This document shows, one piece after another, positions 42,670 through 51,825 of a stretch of DNA of 64,000 bases. Made by a program: the position numbers and the translations under genes. The notes under the pieces are model-generated. The model had not been told where the DNA came from and ran no database searches. It was given only the letters and a program-made list of their open reading frames with translations. The stretch spans positions 1 through 64,000 of the forward strand of contig NZ_JACHJI010000020.1 of assembly GCF_014203535.1 (NCBI RefSeq), in the 5' to 3' direction. This DNA comes from Streptomyces griseomycini. Lineage in GTDB: Bacteria > Actinomycetota > Actinomycetes > Streptomycetales > Streptomycetaceae. Within the stretch, counting starts at the first letter, position 1; every line of letters begins with the position of its first letter.

Positions 42670-42966
42670 TTAGTCCTCCCCCAGGATCTGCGGCACCTTG
42701 AAACGCTGCTGCTCCTGGGCCGGGGCGCCGGAGAGCGCCTGCTCGGGGGTGAGCGAGGGACGGACCTCGTCCGGGCGCATGACGTTCGTCAGCGGGAGCG
42801 GATGCGAGGTCGGCGGTACGTCTTGGTCGGCGACCTCGCTGACGCGGGCCACCGCGCCGATGATGTCGTCCAGCTGGCCTGCGAAGTGGTCGAGCTCTTC
42901 GGGCTTCAGCTCCAGACGCGCCAGCCGGGCGAGGTGGGCGACCTCCTCGCGCGTGATGCCAGGCAT
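42670..42966 (-). CDS. gatC: glutamyl-tRNA(Gln) amidotransferase subunit C
   Basis: 98 residues. MPGITREEVAHLARLARLEL is followed by KPEELDHFAGQLDDIIGAV and the conserved linker (VPPTSHPLPLTNVMRPDEVRPSLTPEQAL), the GatA-stabilising subunit of the amidotransferase. First gene of the gatC-gatA-ORF-gatB operon. ATG 42966. Upstream is a 560-bp GC-rich region with a degenerate repeat. Confidence 0.95.
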   Translation of the reverse strand: MPGITREEVAHLARLARLELKPEELDHFAGQLDDIIGAVARVSEVADQDVPPTSHPLPLTNVMRPDEVRPSLTPEQALSGAPAQEQQRFKVPQILGED

Positions 42967-43526
42967 GCAGCGATCCTCTGGGGTGAGTGTGTGGTTTGGC
43001 CGGAGGCTGACGTCACACTCCCGCCGTCCGCCCGGAGGGCGGGTCCCGCGGCGAGCGTGCGTGCCGGGCGTCGCGGGACAGGCGGGAATGTGATGCCAGC
43101 CTCCCATCCTATGGGGCGGGAGGCCGTGCCCGTGAAACGGTTTGCCCGGGGTCGCGCGGGAGGGTCCGCCGACGGCCTGCCGACCGCCCTGCCTCGGCCC
43201 GCCGGAAGGGCTGCCGCCGACCTGCCGGGAGCTGCCAGGGGCCTGCCACCGGCCCGCCGAGACCCGCCAAAGGACTGCCAGGACCCGCCGAGGGCCGCCA
43301 CCGGCCCGCCGGGAGGCTGCCGGGGCTGCCGGGGGCACCGCGGTGGCGCATCGCGGGTTCCGAGGTTTCGGGCCGCCTCCTGCGGCAGCCGCCCGGTCGG
43401 CGGAGCGTACGGGGCCGGCCGCGCCGGCAAGGCCTCTTCCCGCGGGCCGCGCACACCGCGGTCCCCCGGGGACTCCGTCCACCGAAGCGGCGGGCTTCGC
43501 GGTGTCCGCACCGCGGGGCGGAGGCG
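42967..43526. other. 560-bp region between gatC and rmdB
   Basis: No gene recognised. It carries the gatC promoter region (the stretch near 42980-43100 includes a CCGCCCGGAGGGCGGG hairpin) and, at about 43160-43340, a degenerate 10-11-bp repeat of CTGCC/CCGCC units. The repeats are too irregular for a CRISPR or a protein repeat. Confidence 0.6.
43165..43340. repeat. degenerate 10-11-bp tandem repeat (C[CT]GCC units)
   Basis: About 15 imperfect copies spaced 10-11 bases, e.g. CTGCCGGGAG, CTGCCAGGGG, CCGCCGAGGG, CCGCCACCGG. The consensus is C[CT]GCC followed by purine-rich bases. It lies between the divergent-looking ends of the gatC leader and the rmdB 3' end. The period approximates one helical turn. 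Confidence 0.7.
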
Positions 43527-45782
43527 TCAGCCGACCCGTCCCGTGTCGTCCCCCGCGGCGGCGGGCAGCGCCGCCGCGGGGCGCTGCCAGCCGCGGGAGC
43601 CGCGGGCGAGGAGCCAGGCCGTGGTCTCGTCGGGCGGCATCGCGGCCGCGACCAGCCAGCCCTGGACCGCGTCGCAACCGAGGTCGCGCAGGCGCTCCCA
43701 GGTCTCGTCGTCCTCGACGCCCTCGGCGACGACGAGCAGCCCGAGCGAGTGGGCGAGGTCGACGGTGCAGCGCACGATCTCGGCGTCCTCGGTGTCGACG
43801 GCCAGCCGGGCCACGAAGGAGCGGTCGATCTTCAGCTCGCTGACCGGCAGCCGCCGCAGGTGCACCAGGGAGGAGTAGCCGGTGCCGAAGTCGTCCAGGG
43901 ACATCTTCACGCCGTGCCCGGTCAGGGCGTTCAGGGTGTCGGCGGCGCGCTGCGGGTCCTCCAGGAGGACGTGCTCGGTGATCTCCAGTTGGAGGGCTCC
44001 CGCCGGGACGCCGTGCCGGGCCAGCCGGGCCGCGACGGAGCCGGCGAAGCCTGGGGTGTGGACGTCGCGCGGGGAGACGTTGACCGCGACCGGCACGAAC
44101 AGGCCCTGCGCACGCCACTCGGCGACCTGTCCGAGCGCGGTCTCCAGCACGTACTCGGTGAGGTGCGGCATCAGTCCCGAGGACTCGGCGATCGCTATGA
44201 ACTCGTCCGGCGGCACCTTGCCCCGCTCCGGGTGCACCCAGCGGACCAGGGCCTCCAGGCCCGCGACCTGGCCGTCGAAGCGGACCTTGGGCTGGTAGTG
44301 GAGCTGGACCTCGCGGGCGTCCAGGGCCCGGCGCAGGTCGCCCAGCAGGGCGAGCCGGTCGGGGGTGTTGGAGTCGCGCTTGGACTCGTAGACCTCGACG
44401 CCCGTGCGGTCCCGCTTGGCCTGGTACATCGCCACGTCCGCCCGCCGCAGCAGTCCTTCCGCGTCGACCGCGTGGTCGGGGAAGACGGCGACGCCCGCGC
44501 TCGCCTCCAGGACCAGGGTGAGTCCGTCCAGGTCGAGCGGGGAGCTGAGGGCCGTGACCAGGCTGCGGGCGATGCGGGTCGCGGACGTCGTGGAGTCGGC
44601 GACGGGCAGTAAGACGGCGAACTCGTCACCGCCCAGCCGCGCGGCCTCCGCCCCGCGCGGCAGGGCCGCCCTCAGCCGGTCGGCGATCTGGAGCAGCAAC
44701 CGGTCGCCGGCGAGATGGCCGAGGGTGTCGTTGACCGACCGGAAGCGGTCGAGGTCGATCAGCATCAGGGCGGCGCGGGCGTCGATGCGCTCGGCGTCGT
44801 CGAGCGCGGTCCAGATGCGCTCCAGCAGCCACTGCCGGTTGGGCAGCCCGGTCAGCGGGTCGCGCAGCTGCTCCTCCGCCCGGGCGCGGGCTATCCACAG
44901 GGTGGAGTCGAGGGCGATCAGCGGAATGGAGAACAGCGGCAGCAGCACCGGCTTGGCGACCGCGACCACGCACACCAGGGGCGCTATGCCGAGCAGGGCG
45001 ACCGCGACCAGGCCCTGTCTGACCAGTGCGGTGCGGGCGACCGTGGGGAGCCCGGTGCGCGGGGAGTGCAGGTACCAGAGCAGGGAACGGGTCACCGCGA
45101 GGTACGCGGCGGCGACCAGCACCACGCCGGGGGCGGTGTAGGGCGTCCAGGTGTCCGGGGTGGCCGGGGACTCGACGGACGGTACGCAGCCGAAGGCGGC
45201 CAGTACCAGGGCGCCGGCCCCGATGCCGAGCAGGTCCACCGAGCCGTGCAGGACGCCCTGCCGCCAGCGGCCCCTGCGTGCCACGCCGACCAGCACCACG
45301 ACGGTGAGGCTGACCATGCCGGCCGGCACCCAGCCGTACAGCAGCAGCACGGCGAGGGTGAGGGCGGCGCCCGAGCCGGTGCCGCCCCACCAGCGGGAGC
45401 GGCCCAGCATCACCAGGTGGCCGACGATGATCCCGGTCAGCACGGCCAGGGACCAGCCGACGGTTCCGGAGGGGAAGAGCGCGTGGCCGCCGGTGAACGC
45501 CCGCAGGAAGCCGGCGCCCAGCACGAAGCCGGCCGCCGCGACGACCGCCGTGGGCAACGCGGGCCAGGACGGGTGCCGTTCCGTGTCCGCCTCGGACAGC
45601 GCGGGGCCGTGCCCGACGGCCGGCCGCCCGGCGCCGGCCGCGTCCGCGGAGCCCGCTGCGGTGCGCTCCCGCGCGCCCGGCCGCCCCGCGGGCCGCCCGT
45701 CCCCACCGCCGCGCCGCCATACGACCGCCATGCGGCGCAGACGCAGCCGTGAGCCCGGGGCGGCGCTCTCGGTCGGTTCCAT
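43527..45782 (-). CDS. rmdB: membrane GGDEF-EAL cyclic-di-GMP protein RmdB
   Basis: 751 residues. About eight N-terminal membrane helices (roughly residues 55-290), then a GGDEF domain (AARLGGDEFAVLLP at about 383) and an EAL domain with all canonical motifs: GLEALVRWVHP (about 509), NVSPRD, EITEH, DDFGTGYSS (about 627), LKIDRSF and AEGVEDDE. Unlike the protein at 23650, its EAL is intact, so it should hydrolyse c-di-GMP to pGpG. The RxxD inhibitory site before GGDEF is not clear. The S. coelicolor gene at this position, rmdB (SCO5495), is a phosphodiesterase controlling aerial development (published). ATG 45782. Confidence 0.88.
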   Translation of the reverse strand: MEPTESAAPGSRLRLRRMAVVWRRGGGDGRPAGRPGARERTAAGSADAAGAGRPAVGHGPALSEADTERHPSWPALPTAVVAAAGFVLGAGFLRAFTGGHALFPSGTVGWSLAVLTGIIVGHLVMLGRSRWWGGTGSGAALTLAVLLLYGWVPAGMVSLTVVVLVGVARRGRWRQGVLHGSVDLLGIGAGALVLAAFGCVPSVESPATPDTWTPYTAPGVVLVAAAYLAVTRSLLWYLHSPRTGLPTVARTALVRQGLVAVALLGIAPLVCVVAVAKPVLLPLFSIPLIALDSTLWIARARAEEQLRDPLTGLPNRQWLLERIWTALDDAERIDARAALMLIDLDRFRSVNDTLGHLAGDRLLLQIADRLRAALPRGAEAARLGGDEFAVLLPVADSTTSATRIARSLVTALSSPLDLDGLTLVLEASAGVAVFPDHAVDAEGLLRRADVAMYQAKRDRTGVEVYESKRDSNTPDRLALLGDLRRALDAREVQLHYQPKVRFDGQVAGLEALVRWVHPERGKVPPDEFIAIAESSGLMPHLTEYVLETALGQVAEWRAQGLFVPVAVNVSPRDVHTPGFAGSVAARLARHGVPAGALQLEITEHVLLEDPQRAADTLNALTGHGVKMSLDDFGTGYSSLVHLRRLPVSELKIDRSFVARLAVDTEDAEIVRCTVDLAHSLGLLVVAEGVEDDETWERLRDLGCDAVQGWLVAAAMPPDETTAWLLARGSRGWQRPAAALPAAAGDDTGRVG

Positions 45783-46041
45783 TCCCGTCCCTCTCACAGC
45801 CGGCGGTGCCCACGCCACGCGGCCCGATGCCTGACAACCCTCAGCGGCTCCGCGGTGGAAAGCCCTTCCCCGAACCCTTCACGAGTGCGGAGTTGCCCCG
45901 ACCGCAACTGGGCACGGCAGGCGCACATCTCAACAGTAGGCCGCAGAAGGCTTCCACGGGCACCGGTCGCCGACGGTTGCCCGAATGCGCCCCGGTCACC
46001 CGTATGCATCTGGTATGCGCCGATCGGACGGGCTTCAACCG

Positions 46042-48237
46042 CTACTCCTCGGCCGAAAGGGCGACCTCCGCCGCGGCCTCCGGCCCTTGCCCCAGAAGGA
46101 CGTTGAAGCCTTCCTCGTTCAGGACCGGCACCTTGAGCTGCATCGCTTTGTCATACTTCGACCCGGGGTTGTCCCCCACGACGACGAAGGACGTCTTCTT
46201 CGAAACCGAACCGGTCACCTTCGCTCCCCGACTCTGCAGCGCCTCCTTCGCGCCATCCCGGGTGAAGTGCTCCAGGGTGCCGGTCACGACGACGGTGAGC
46301 CCTTCCAGCGGACGCGGGCCCTCGTCCTCTCCGGCCCCCTCGTCCTCCATACGGACACCGGTCGCCTTCCACTTGCGGATGATCTCGCGGTGCCAGTCCT
46401 CGGCGAACCACTGCTTGAGGGAGGCGGCGATGGTCGGGCCGACGCCCTCGGTGCCGGCCAACTCCTCCTCGGTGGCCTGTTCGATGCGGTCGATCGAGCG
46501 GAACTCGCGGGCCAGCGCCTCCGCGGCGACGGGGCCGACGTGGCGGATCGACAGGCTGGTGAGGACACGGGCGAGCGGCCGCTCCTTGGCCGCCGCGATG
46601 TTCTCCAGCATGGCGAGCGCGTTCTTCCTCGGTTTGCCCTCCTGGTTGGCGAAGACGGTGGCGATCTTCTCCTCGCCGGTCTTCGGGTCGCGCTTGGGCA
46701 GACCGCTGTCCTGGTCCAGCACGTACGCCTTGATGGGCAGCAGTCGGTCGACGGTGAGGTCGAACAGGTCGCCCTCGTCCTTCAGCGGCGGTTCCGCGGG
46801 CTCCAGCGGCTTGGTGAGGGCGGCGGCGGCGACATAGCCGAAGTGCTCGATGTCCAGCGCCTTGCGGCCGGCGAGGTAGAACAGGCGCTCCCGCAACTGG
46901 GCGGGGCAGGTGCGGGCGTTCGGGCAGCGCAGGTCGACGTCGCCCTCCTTCATCGGCCTGAGCGGCGTGCCGCACTCCGGGCACTCGGCCGGCATCACGA
47001 ACTCCCGCTCGCTGCCGTCCCGCAGGTCGGCGACCGGTCCGAGGATCTCCGGGATCACGTCACCGGCCTTGCGCAGCACCACCGTGTCGCCGATGAGGAC
47101 GCCCTTGGCCTTGACCACGTCCTGGTTGTGCAGCGTGGCGAACTCGACCTCGGAGCCGGCCACCGTGACCGGCTCGACCTGGGCGTACGGCGTGACCCTG
47201 CCCGTACGGCCCACGCCCACGCGGATGTTGACCAGCTTGGTGTTGACCTCCTCGGGGGCGTACTTGTACGCGATGGCCCAGCGCGGGGCGCGCGCCGTGG
47301 AACCGAGCCGTCCCTGGAGGCGGATCTCGTCGAGCTTGACGACGGCACCGTCGATCTCGTGCTCCACGGAGTGGCGGTGCTCGCCGTAGTGCGCGATGAA
47401 CTCGCGTACGCCGGCGAGGCCGTCGACCACCCTGTTGTGCTCGGAGGTCGGCAGACCCCAGGTCTTGAGGAGGCCGTACGCCTCGGAGAGGCGGGTCACG
47501 CCGTCGAAGCCCTCCAGGGCGCCGATGCCGTGGACCACCATGTGCAGCGGGCGGGTGGCGGTGACGCGCGGGTCCTTCTGGCGCAGTGAACCGGCCGCCG
47601 CGTTGCGGGGGTTGGCGAAGGGCTTGTCCCCGGCCTCCACCAGGCGGCGGTTGAGCTCCTCGAACTTCTCCATCGGGAAGTAGACCTCGCCGCGGATCTC
47701 CACGAGGTCGGGCACCTCGTCGCCCCTCAGGCGGTCCGGGACCTCGGCGATGGTGCGGACGTTGGGCGTGATGTCCTCGCCGGTGCGGCCGTCGCCGCGG
47801 GTCGCCGCACGGACGAGCCGGCCGCGCTCGTAGGTGAGGTTGACGGCGAGGCCGTCGACCTTCAGCTCGCACAGGAAGTGGTACTTCTGCGTGCCCAGTT
47901 CCCGCTGGACGCGCTCCGCCCAGGCGGCGAGGTCGTCGTCGTTGAAGGTGTTGTCGAGGGAGAGCATGCGCGAGCGGTGCTCGACGGAGGTGAACTCCGT
48001 CTCGTACGACCCGGCGACCTTCTGGGTCGGCGAGTCCGGGGTGCGCAGCTCCGGGTACTCCTCCTCCAGCGCTTCGAGCGAGCGCAGCAGCTCGTCGAAC
48101 TCCGCGTCGCTGATGACGGGGGCGTCGTTCACGTAGTACCGGAAGCGGTGCTCCTCGATCTGCTCAGCGAGCTGTGCGTGCTTCTCCCGTGCCTCGGCGG
48201 GCACGCTCGTCGTCTCCGCCTGCTGGTCGCCGGCCAC
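46042..48237 (-). CDS. ligA: NAD-dependent DNA ligase
   Basis: 731 residues, full length. Domain order: Ia domain, adenylation domain with the nucleotidyl-Lys in CELKVDGLAVNLTYERG (about residue 125), OB fold, a four-Cys zinc finger (CPECGTPLRPMKEGDVDLRCPNARTCPAQ), helix-hairpin-helix repeats, and a C-terminal BRCT domain (LEGLTVVVTGTLEHFTRDGAKEALQSRGAKVTGSVSKKTSFVV). It seals nicks during replication and repair and is essential. The C-terminus extends about 20 residues past BRCT. ATG 48237, 14 bases downstream of the MetE-like gene, at the end of a co-directional run. Confidence 0.97.
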   Translation of the reverse strand: MAGDQQAETTSVPAEAREKHAQLAEQIEEHRFRYYVNDAPVISDAEFDELLRSLEALEEEYPELRTPDSPTQKVAGSYETEFTSVEHRSRMLSLDNTFNDDDLAAWAERVQRELGTQKYHFLCELKVDGLAVNLTYERGRLVRAATRGDGRTGEDITPNVRTIAEVPDRLRGDEVPDLVEIRGEVYFPMEKFEELNRRLVEAGDKPFANPRNAAAGSLRQKDPRVTATRPLHMVVHGIGALEGFDGVTRLSEAYGLLKTWGLPTSEHNRVVDGLAGVREFIAHYGEHRHSVEHEIDGAVVKLDEIRLQGRLGSTARAPRWAIAYKYAPEEVNTKLVNIRVGVGRTGRVTPYAQVEPVTVAGSEVEFATLHNQDVVKAKGVLIGDTVVLRKAGDVIPEILGPVADLRDGSEREFVMPAECPECGTPLRPMKEGDVDLRCPNARTCPAQLRERLFYLAGRKALDIEHFGYVAAAALTKPLEPAEPPLKDEGDLFDLTVDRLLPIKAYVLDQDSGLPKRDPKTGEEKIATVFANQEGKPRKNALAMLENIAAAKERPLARVLTSLSIRHVGPVAAEALAREFRSIDRIEQATEEELAGTEGVGPTIAASLKQWFAEDWHREIIRKWKATGVRMEDEGAGEDEGPRPLEGLTVVVTGTLEHFTRDGAKEALQSRGAKVTGSVSKKTSFVVVGDNPGSKYDKAMQLKVPVLNEEGFNVLLGQGPEAAAEVALSAEE

Positions 48238-48251
48238 CGTGTGTCCTCCCG

Positions 48252-49259
48252 TTACTCAGGGTTGTCCGCGAGGGATCTCGCCGCCCGGACGCAGTGGGCG
48301 TAGGCCGTGCGCGCGTACTCCGGGGAGGCCCCCGCGAGTCCGCACGCCGGGGTGACCGTGACCGCCTCCGGGAGGAGTCCCGGCCGCAGCCCCAGCCTGC
48401 GCCACAGCGTCCTGACCCCCATGACGCTACCGGCAGGGTCTGACAACGGGGCGTCCGTGCCCGGGACGACACCGGCGAACAGCCGGGTGCCGTTCTCCAC
48501 CGCCTCCCCGATCGCCTCGTCGTCACGCTCGGTGAGGAGGGAGAAGTCGAACGAGACCGCCGCCGCACCCGCGCGGCGCAGCAGGGCGAACGGGACGTCC
48601 GGTGCGCACGAGTGGACCACGACGGGCCCGCCCCCGTGCACCCCGACGACGTCCCGGAGCGTGGCCTCGACGGTCTGCCGGTCCACCGCGCGGTGGGTGC
48701 GGTAGCCGCTGGCGGTCCTCACCCGTCCGCGCAGGACGGCGGTGAGGGAGGGCTCGTCGAGCTGCAGGACGAGCTGCGCGCCGGGCACGCGCCGCCCCAC
48801 CTCGGCGAGGTGGAGGCGCAGCCCCTCGGCGAGGGAGGCGGCGAGGTCGCGGCAGGCGCCCGGGTCGGACAGGGCGGCCTCGCCGTTCCTGAGCTCGAGG
48901 GAGGCGGCGAGCGTCCAGGGCCCCACCGCCTGCACCTTCAGCGGCCCCTGGTACTCCTGGGTGAACTCCTCCAGCGCGTCGAGGTCCTCGCCGAGCCAGG
49001 AGCGGGCCCGCCTGGTGTCCCGTCCCGGCCGGTCCCCGATCCGCCAGCCGCTGGGCTCCACGCGCGCGTACAGCTCGACGAGCATCCCGGTGGTCCGCCC
49101 GATCATGTCCGCGCCGGGCCCCCGGGCGGGCAGTTCGGGCAGGAACGGGAAGTCCTCGAAGCTCCCGGTGACGGTCTTGGCGGCCTCGCGGGCGTCCCCG
49201 CCCGGCATGGACCCGATCCCGGTGGCGGGCCCGAACCTGAACTGGCTGTTTTCGCTCAC
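48252..49259 (-). CDS. MetE-like (core) methionine synthase/vitamin-B12-independent family protein
   Basis: 335 residues, only the C-terminal catalytic-type barrel of MetE. It starts FRFGPATGIGSMPGGD (GSxPG motif). Zinc-binding residues: His and Cys in VVVHSCAPDVPF, and Cys in VTPACGLAGA, as in the MetE C-terminal half. There is no N-terminal folate domain. Such core-MetE proteins may use another methyl donor (for example a methyl-corrinoid or methylated protein) and have been proposed as methionine synthases or Hcy methyltransferases; the exact role is uncertain. ATG 49259. It lies immediately upstream of ligA, which is most likely conserved chromosomal order rather than a functional link. 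Confidence 0.85.
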   Translation of the reverse strand: MSENSQFRFGPATGIGSMPGGDAREAAKTVTGSFEDFPFLPELPARGPGADMIGRTTGMLVELYARVEPSGWRIGDRPGRDTRRARSWLGEDLDALEEFTQEYQGPLKVQAVGPWTLAASLELRNGEAALSDPGACRDLAASLAEGLRLHLAEVGRRVPGAQLVLQLDEPSLTAVLRGRVRTASGYRTHRAVDRQTVEATLRDVVGVHGGGPVVVHSCAPDVPFALLRRAGAAAVSFDFSLLTERDDEAIGEAVENGTRLFAGVVPGTDAPLSDPAGSVMGVRTLWRRLGLRPGLLPEAVTVTPACGLAGASPEYARTAYAHCVRAARSLADNPE

Positions 49260-49290
49260 CCGAGAAGACTACGGAACGGACGGGCCCGGC

Positions 49291-49980
49291 TCATCGCCCC
49301 GGGCGCACCGTCAGGTCGTTGACCTCCGCGTCCCGGGGCAGGTCGAGGGCCATGAGGACGGTCGTGGCGACCGACTCGGGGTCGATCCACCGGGCGGGGT
49401 CGTAGTCCTTGCCCTCCTGCCGGTGGACCTTGGCCTGCATGGGGCTGGCGGTGCGGCCCGGGTAGACCGAGGTCACGCGGACGCCGTTGCCGTGCTCCTC
49501 GTGGCGCAGGGAGTCGGCGAGGGCCTTCAGCCCGTGCTTGGAGGCCGCGTACGCGGACCAGTCGGCGTGGGCGTTCAGACCGGCGCCGGAGTTGACGAAG
49601 ACCACGTGGCCGCGGCTCGCGCGGAGCTGGGGCAGGAAGAGCCGGGTCAGCTCGGCGGGGGCGATCAGGTTGACGTCGAGCTGGTGGCGCCAGGTCTTCG
49701 GGGTGAGCTCGCCGACCGGACCGAGGTCCACCACGCCGGCGATGTGCAGCAGGGAGTCGACCCGGTCCGGGAGCGACTGGTGGGAGAAGGCCCAGCTGAG
49801 CCGGTCGGGGTCCGCCAGGTCGCCGACGAGGGTGCGGGCGCCGGGGAACTGGGCCGCCAGCTCCTTCGCGCGGCCCGCGTCCCGCGCGTGCAGCACGAGC
49901 TCGTCCCCGCGCGCGTGCAGGCGGCGGGCGACGGCCGCGCCGATGCCGGAGCCGGCCCCGGTGATCACATGTGTAGCCAT
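49291..49980 (-). CDS. short-chain dehydrogenase/reductase
   Basis: 229 residues. MATHVITGAGSGIGAAVARRL (nucleotide-binding TGxxxGIG), HIAGVVDLGP, GHVVFVNSGAGL and the Tyr/Lys catalytic pair in YAASKHGLKALADSL, then YPGRTASPM, are classic SDR residues. NADP use is suggested by the Arg/His after the glycine loop (RRLHARGDELVLHARDAGRA). An ATG at 49989 is also possible. Substrate unknown. Likely cotranscribed with the LOG gene upstream (27-bp gap) and the MetE-like gene downstream. Confidence 0.9.
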   Translation of the reverse strand: MATHVITGAGSGIGAAVARRLHARGDELVLHARDAGRAKELAAQFPGARTLVGDLADPDRLSWAFSHQSLPDRVDSLLHIAGVVDLGPVGELTPKTWRHQLDVNLIAPAELTRLFLPQLRASRGHVVFVNSGAGLNAHADWSAYAASKHGLKALADSLRHEEHGNGVRVTSVYPGRTASPMQAKVHRQEGKDYDPARWIDPESVATTVLMALDLPRDAEVNDLTVRPGR

Positions 49981-50007
49981 GCCCGCCATGCTCGCATCAC
50001 CGCGCGG

Positions 50008-50547
50008 TCACTCCACGCCCAGGCTCTCCTCCAGATAGGCCAGCGCGCCCACCGGCTCCTCGGCGAAGAACACCAGCTCGGCCAGCGGGCGGGGCAGGAA
50101 GCCCTCGTCCTCCATGCGGCGGAACTGCTCCTTCAGCCCGTCGTAGAAGCCCGCCGTGTTGAGCAGGACCACCGGCTTGTCGGTGTGTCCGTGCTTCTTC
50201 AGCTCCAGGATCTCGGTGGCCTCGTCGAGGGTGCCGGTGCCGCCCACCATGATCACCACGGCGTCGGCCTTCTCCAGCAGCAGCCTCTTGCGCTCGGCGA
50301 GGTCCTTCGCGATCACCATCTCGTCGACGCCGTCGCGCGCCTTCGCCGCGAGGAACTCCACCGATACCCCGCAGAGCCGGCCGCCCGCCTCCTGCGCCCC
50401 GTCGGCGACGACCTTCATCAGGCCGGTGTCCGAACCGCCCCAGACGAGCGTGTGCCCGCCCTTGCCCAGGAGCCGCGCGAACTCCCGCGCGGGGCGTGTG
50501 TAGCGTTCGTCGAGGTCGGCGGCGGAGAGGAAGACACAGATGTTCAC
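50008..50547 (-). CDS. LOG family protein (cytokinin riboside phosphoribohydrolase-like, TIGR00730)
   Basis: 179 residues. Rossmann-type GGSDTGLMKVVADGAQEAGG and the catalytic GGTGTLDEATEIL (the GGxGTxxE pattern, with the glutamate) plus catalytic Arg in AERKRLLLEKADAVV place it among LOG/lysine-decarboxylase-like nucleotide hydrolases that cleave N6-substituted or plain nucleoside monophosphates. The GTG at 50547 overlaps the methyltransferase stop (GTGA). Bacterial members of this type are annotated broadly; its in vivo substrate may be AMP-like. Length fits the family. Confidence 0.9.
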   Translation of the reverse strand: MNICVFLSAADLDERYTRPAREFARLLGKGGHTLVWGGSDTGLMKVVADGAQEAGGRLCGVSVEFLAAKARDGVDEMVIAKDLAERKRLLLEKADAVVIMVGGTGTLDEATEILELKKHGHTDKPVVLLNTAGFYDGLKEQFRRMEDEGFLPRPLAELVFFAEEPVGALAYLEESLGVE

Positions 50548-51347
50548 GGCCCCACAGTACGGGCCCGGTCGGACATCGCGGTCAGCCGTATCTTCGACTG
50601 CCGGTGCGGCAGCTCCTCCCAGTCGTCCATGAACCGCGCCGCCAGGCCGTGCTTCGCGGCCAGTTCGACGAGCGTCTCCGTCCGGTAGTAGAAGTCCTCG
50701 TGCAGCACCTGGTGCTCCTCCCCCTCCGTGCGGTCGAAGGTGAAGTCGAAGAACCCGCCCGGTGCGAGCACCCGGCCGACGTGGGCGAAGCACTCCTCTA
50801 TGACGTGCCGGGGCGAGTGCGAGAAGACGCTGTGCGCGTGCACGACGTCGAAGTGGTGGTCGGGCAGGAAGGCGAGGGTCAGGTCGTTCGCGAGCGTCAG
50901 GTGGGGCAGCTTGGCCTGGAGTCCCTCGCGGACGAGGGTGTCCTGGGCGGCGAGCAGGATGTGCGGCGAGATGTCGATGCCGTAGTAGTGGCCGGGCTCC
51001 AGGTGGTCGATGAACAGGCGGCCCGCGCGGAGGTTGCCGCAGCCGATCTCCAGCATCCGGTGGTGGGGTTCCAGGCCGTGCCGCACCAGGTAGTCGAACT
51101 GCATCCGGCCGATCCTGGCCCACTGCTCGCGCGAGGGGTTGTGGCCCACCGCGGCCTCGGCGCTGCGGGCGGCGTCGGAGGCCATCACCGCGCGGTAGTA
51201 GGCGATGTGGTCGCGGTGGAGCAGCCGCAGCCAGGCGTCCCGCAGGGCGCGCCGCGCGTGGGCGGGGACGCGCCGCGGATGGCGCAGGGCGTAACGGACC
51301 CGGTGGGCGAGGGTTCCGCGGTTCCTGCCGGTGTGCGTGGTTCCCAT
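50544..51347 (-). CDS. class I SAM-dependent methyltransferase
   Basis: 267 residues. The SAM motif reads MLEIGCGNLRAGRLFIDHLEPGHYYGIDIS (about 98-127); then NDLTLAFLPDHHFDVVHAHSVFSHSP and VGRVLAPGGFFDFTFD. A basic N-terminal region precedes it (LAHRVRYALRHPRRVPAHARRALRD). Its stop overlaps the LOG start (GTGA). First gene of the methyltransferase-LOG-SDR-MetE-like-ligA run. Substrate unknown; the HHFDVVHAHSVFSH motif resembles lipid or sugar methyltransferases loosely. Confidence 0.9.
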   Translation of the reverse strand: MGTTHTGRNRGTLAHRVRYALRHPRRVPAHARRALRDAWLRLLHRDHIAYYRAVMASDAARSAEAAVGHNPSREQWARIGRMQFDYLVRHGLEPHHRMLEIGCGNLRAGRLFIDHLEPGHYYGIDISPHILLAAQDTLVREGLQAKLPHLTLANDLTLAFLPDHHFDVVHAHSVFSHSPRHVIEECFAHVGRVLAPGGFFDFTFDRTEGEEHQVLHEDFYYRTETLVELAAKHGLAARFMDDWEELPHRQSKIRLTAMSDRARTVGP

Positions 51348-51421
51348 CCGGCCTCCTCGGGAAGAACTCGGCTTCAGCGTGCGCTGTATCAGGCAGCCCG
51401 GCCACCCGAGGAGGTTCGATC

Positions 51422-51745
51422 GTGACCACAGGCCACCGCATCACCGTCGAGGAGAGCGACCGGCACGTGCGCGCGGTGCACGGCGGGCAGGTGCTGGCGG
51501 AGAGCGACCGGGCGCTGGTGCTGAAGGAGACGGGCTGCCCGGACCGGTACTACATCCCGCCGGAGGACGTGCGCCTCGACCTGCTGACGCCCTCCGGTAC
51601 GCACACCCACTGCCCCTTCAAGGGCACCGCGTCCTACTGGTCGCTGCCGGACGCGGCCGATCTGGTCTGGGCGTACCCGGAGCCGAAGCCGGACGTCGCG
51701 GAGATCAAGGACCACCTCTGCTTCTACGAGGTGGAAGTGCGCTGA
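51422..51745 (+). CDS. DUF427 domain protein
   Basis: 107 residues. Family hallmarks: HVRAVHGGQVLAESDRALVL, then YYIPPEDVRLDLL, HTHCPFKGTASYWSL and the acidic end EIKDHLCFYEVEV. DUF427 proteins are single-domain and common in actinobacteria and fungi, with unknown activity. The CPFKG motif is invariant in the family as I recall it. GTG 51422 has GAGGAGG upstream and is divergent from the methyltransferase at 51347. Confidence 0.92.
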   Translation: MTTGHRITVEESDRHVRAVHGGQVLAESDRALVLKETGCPDRYYIPPEDVRLDLLTPSGTHTHCPFKGTASYWSLPDAADLVWAYPEPKPDVAEIKDHLCFYEVEVR

Positions 51746-51825
51746 TCGCGTGGAAGGGTTGCGATCGGCGGACGCGCCGTCCGCCTCACCGACTAATTCC
51801 GCGCCGTGCGGCAGTCTGGTGAGGC

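Noticed and set aside
43165..43340. CRISPR-like array
   Set aside because: Units are 10-11 bp, imperfect, and lack unique spacers of constant length, so it is a degenerate minisatellite.
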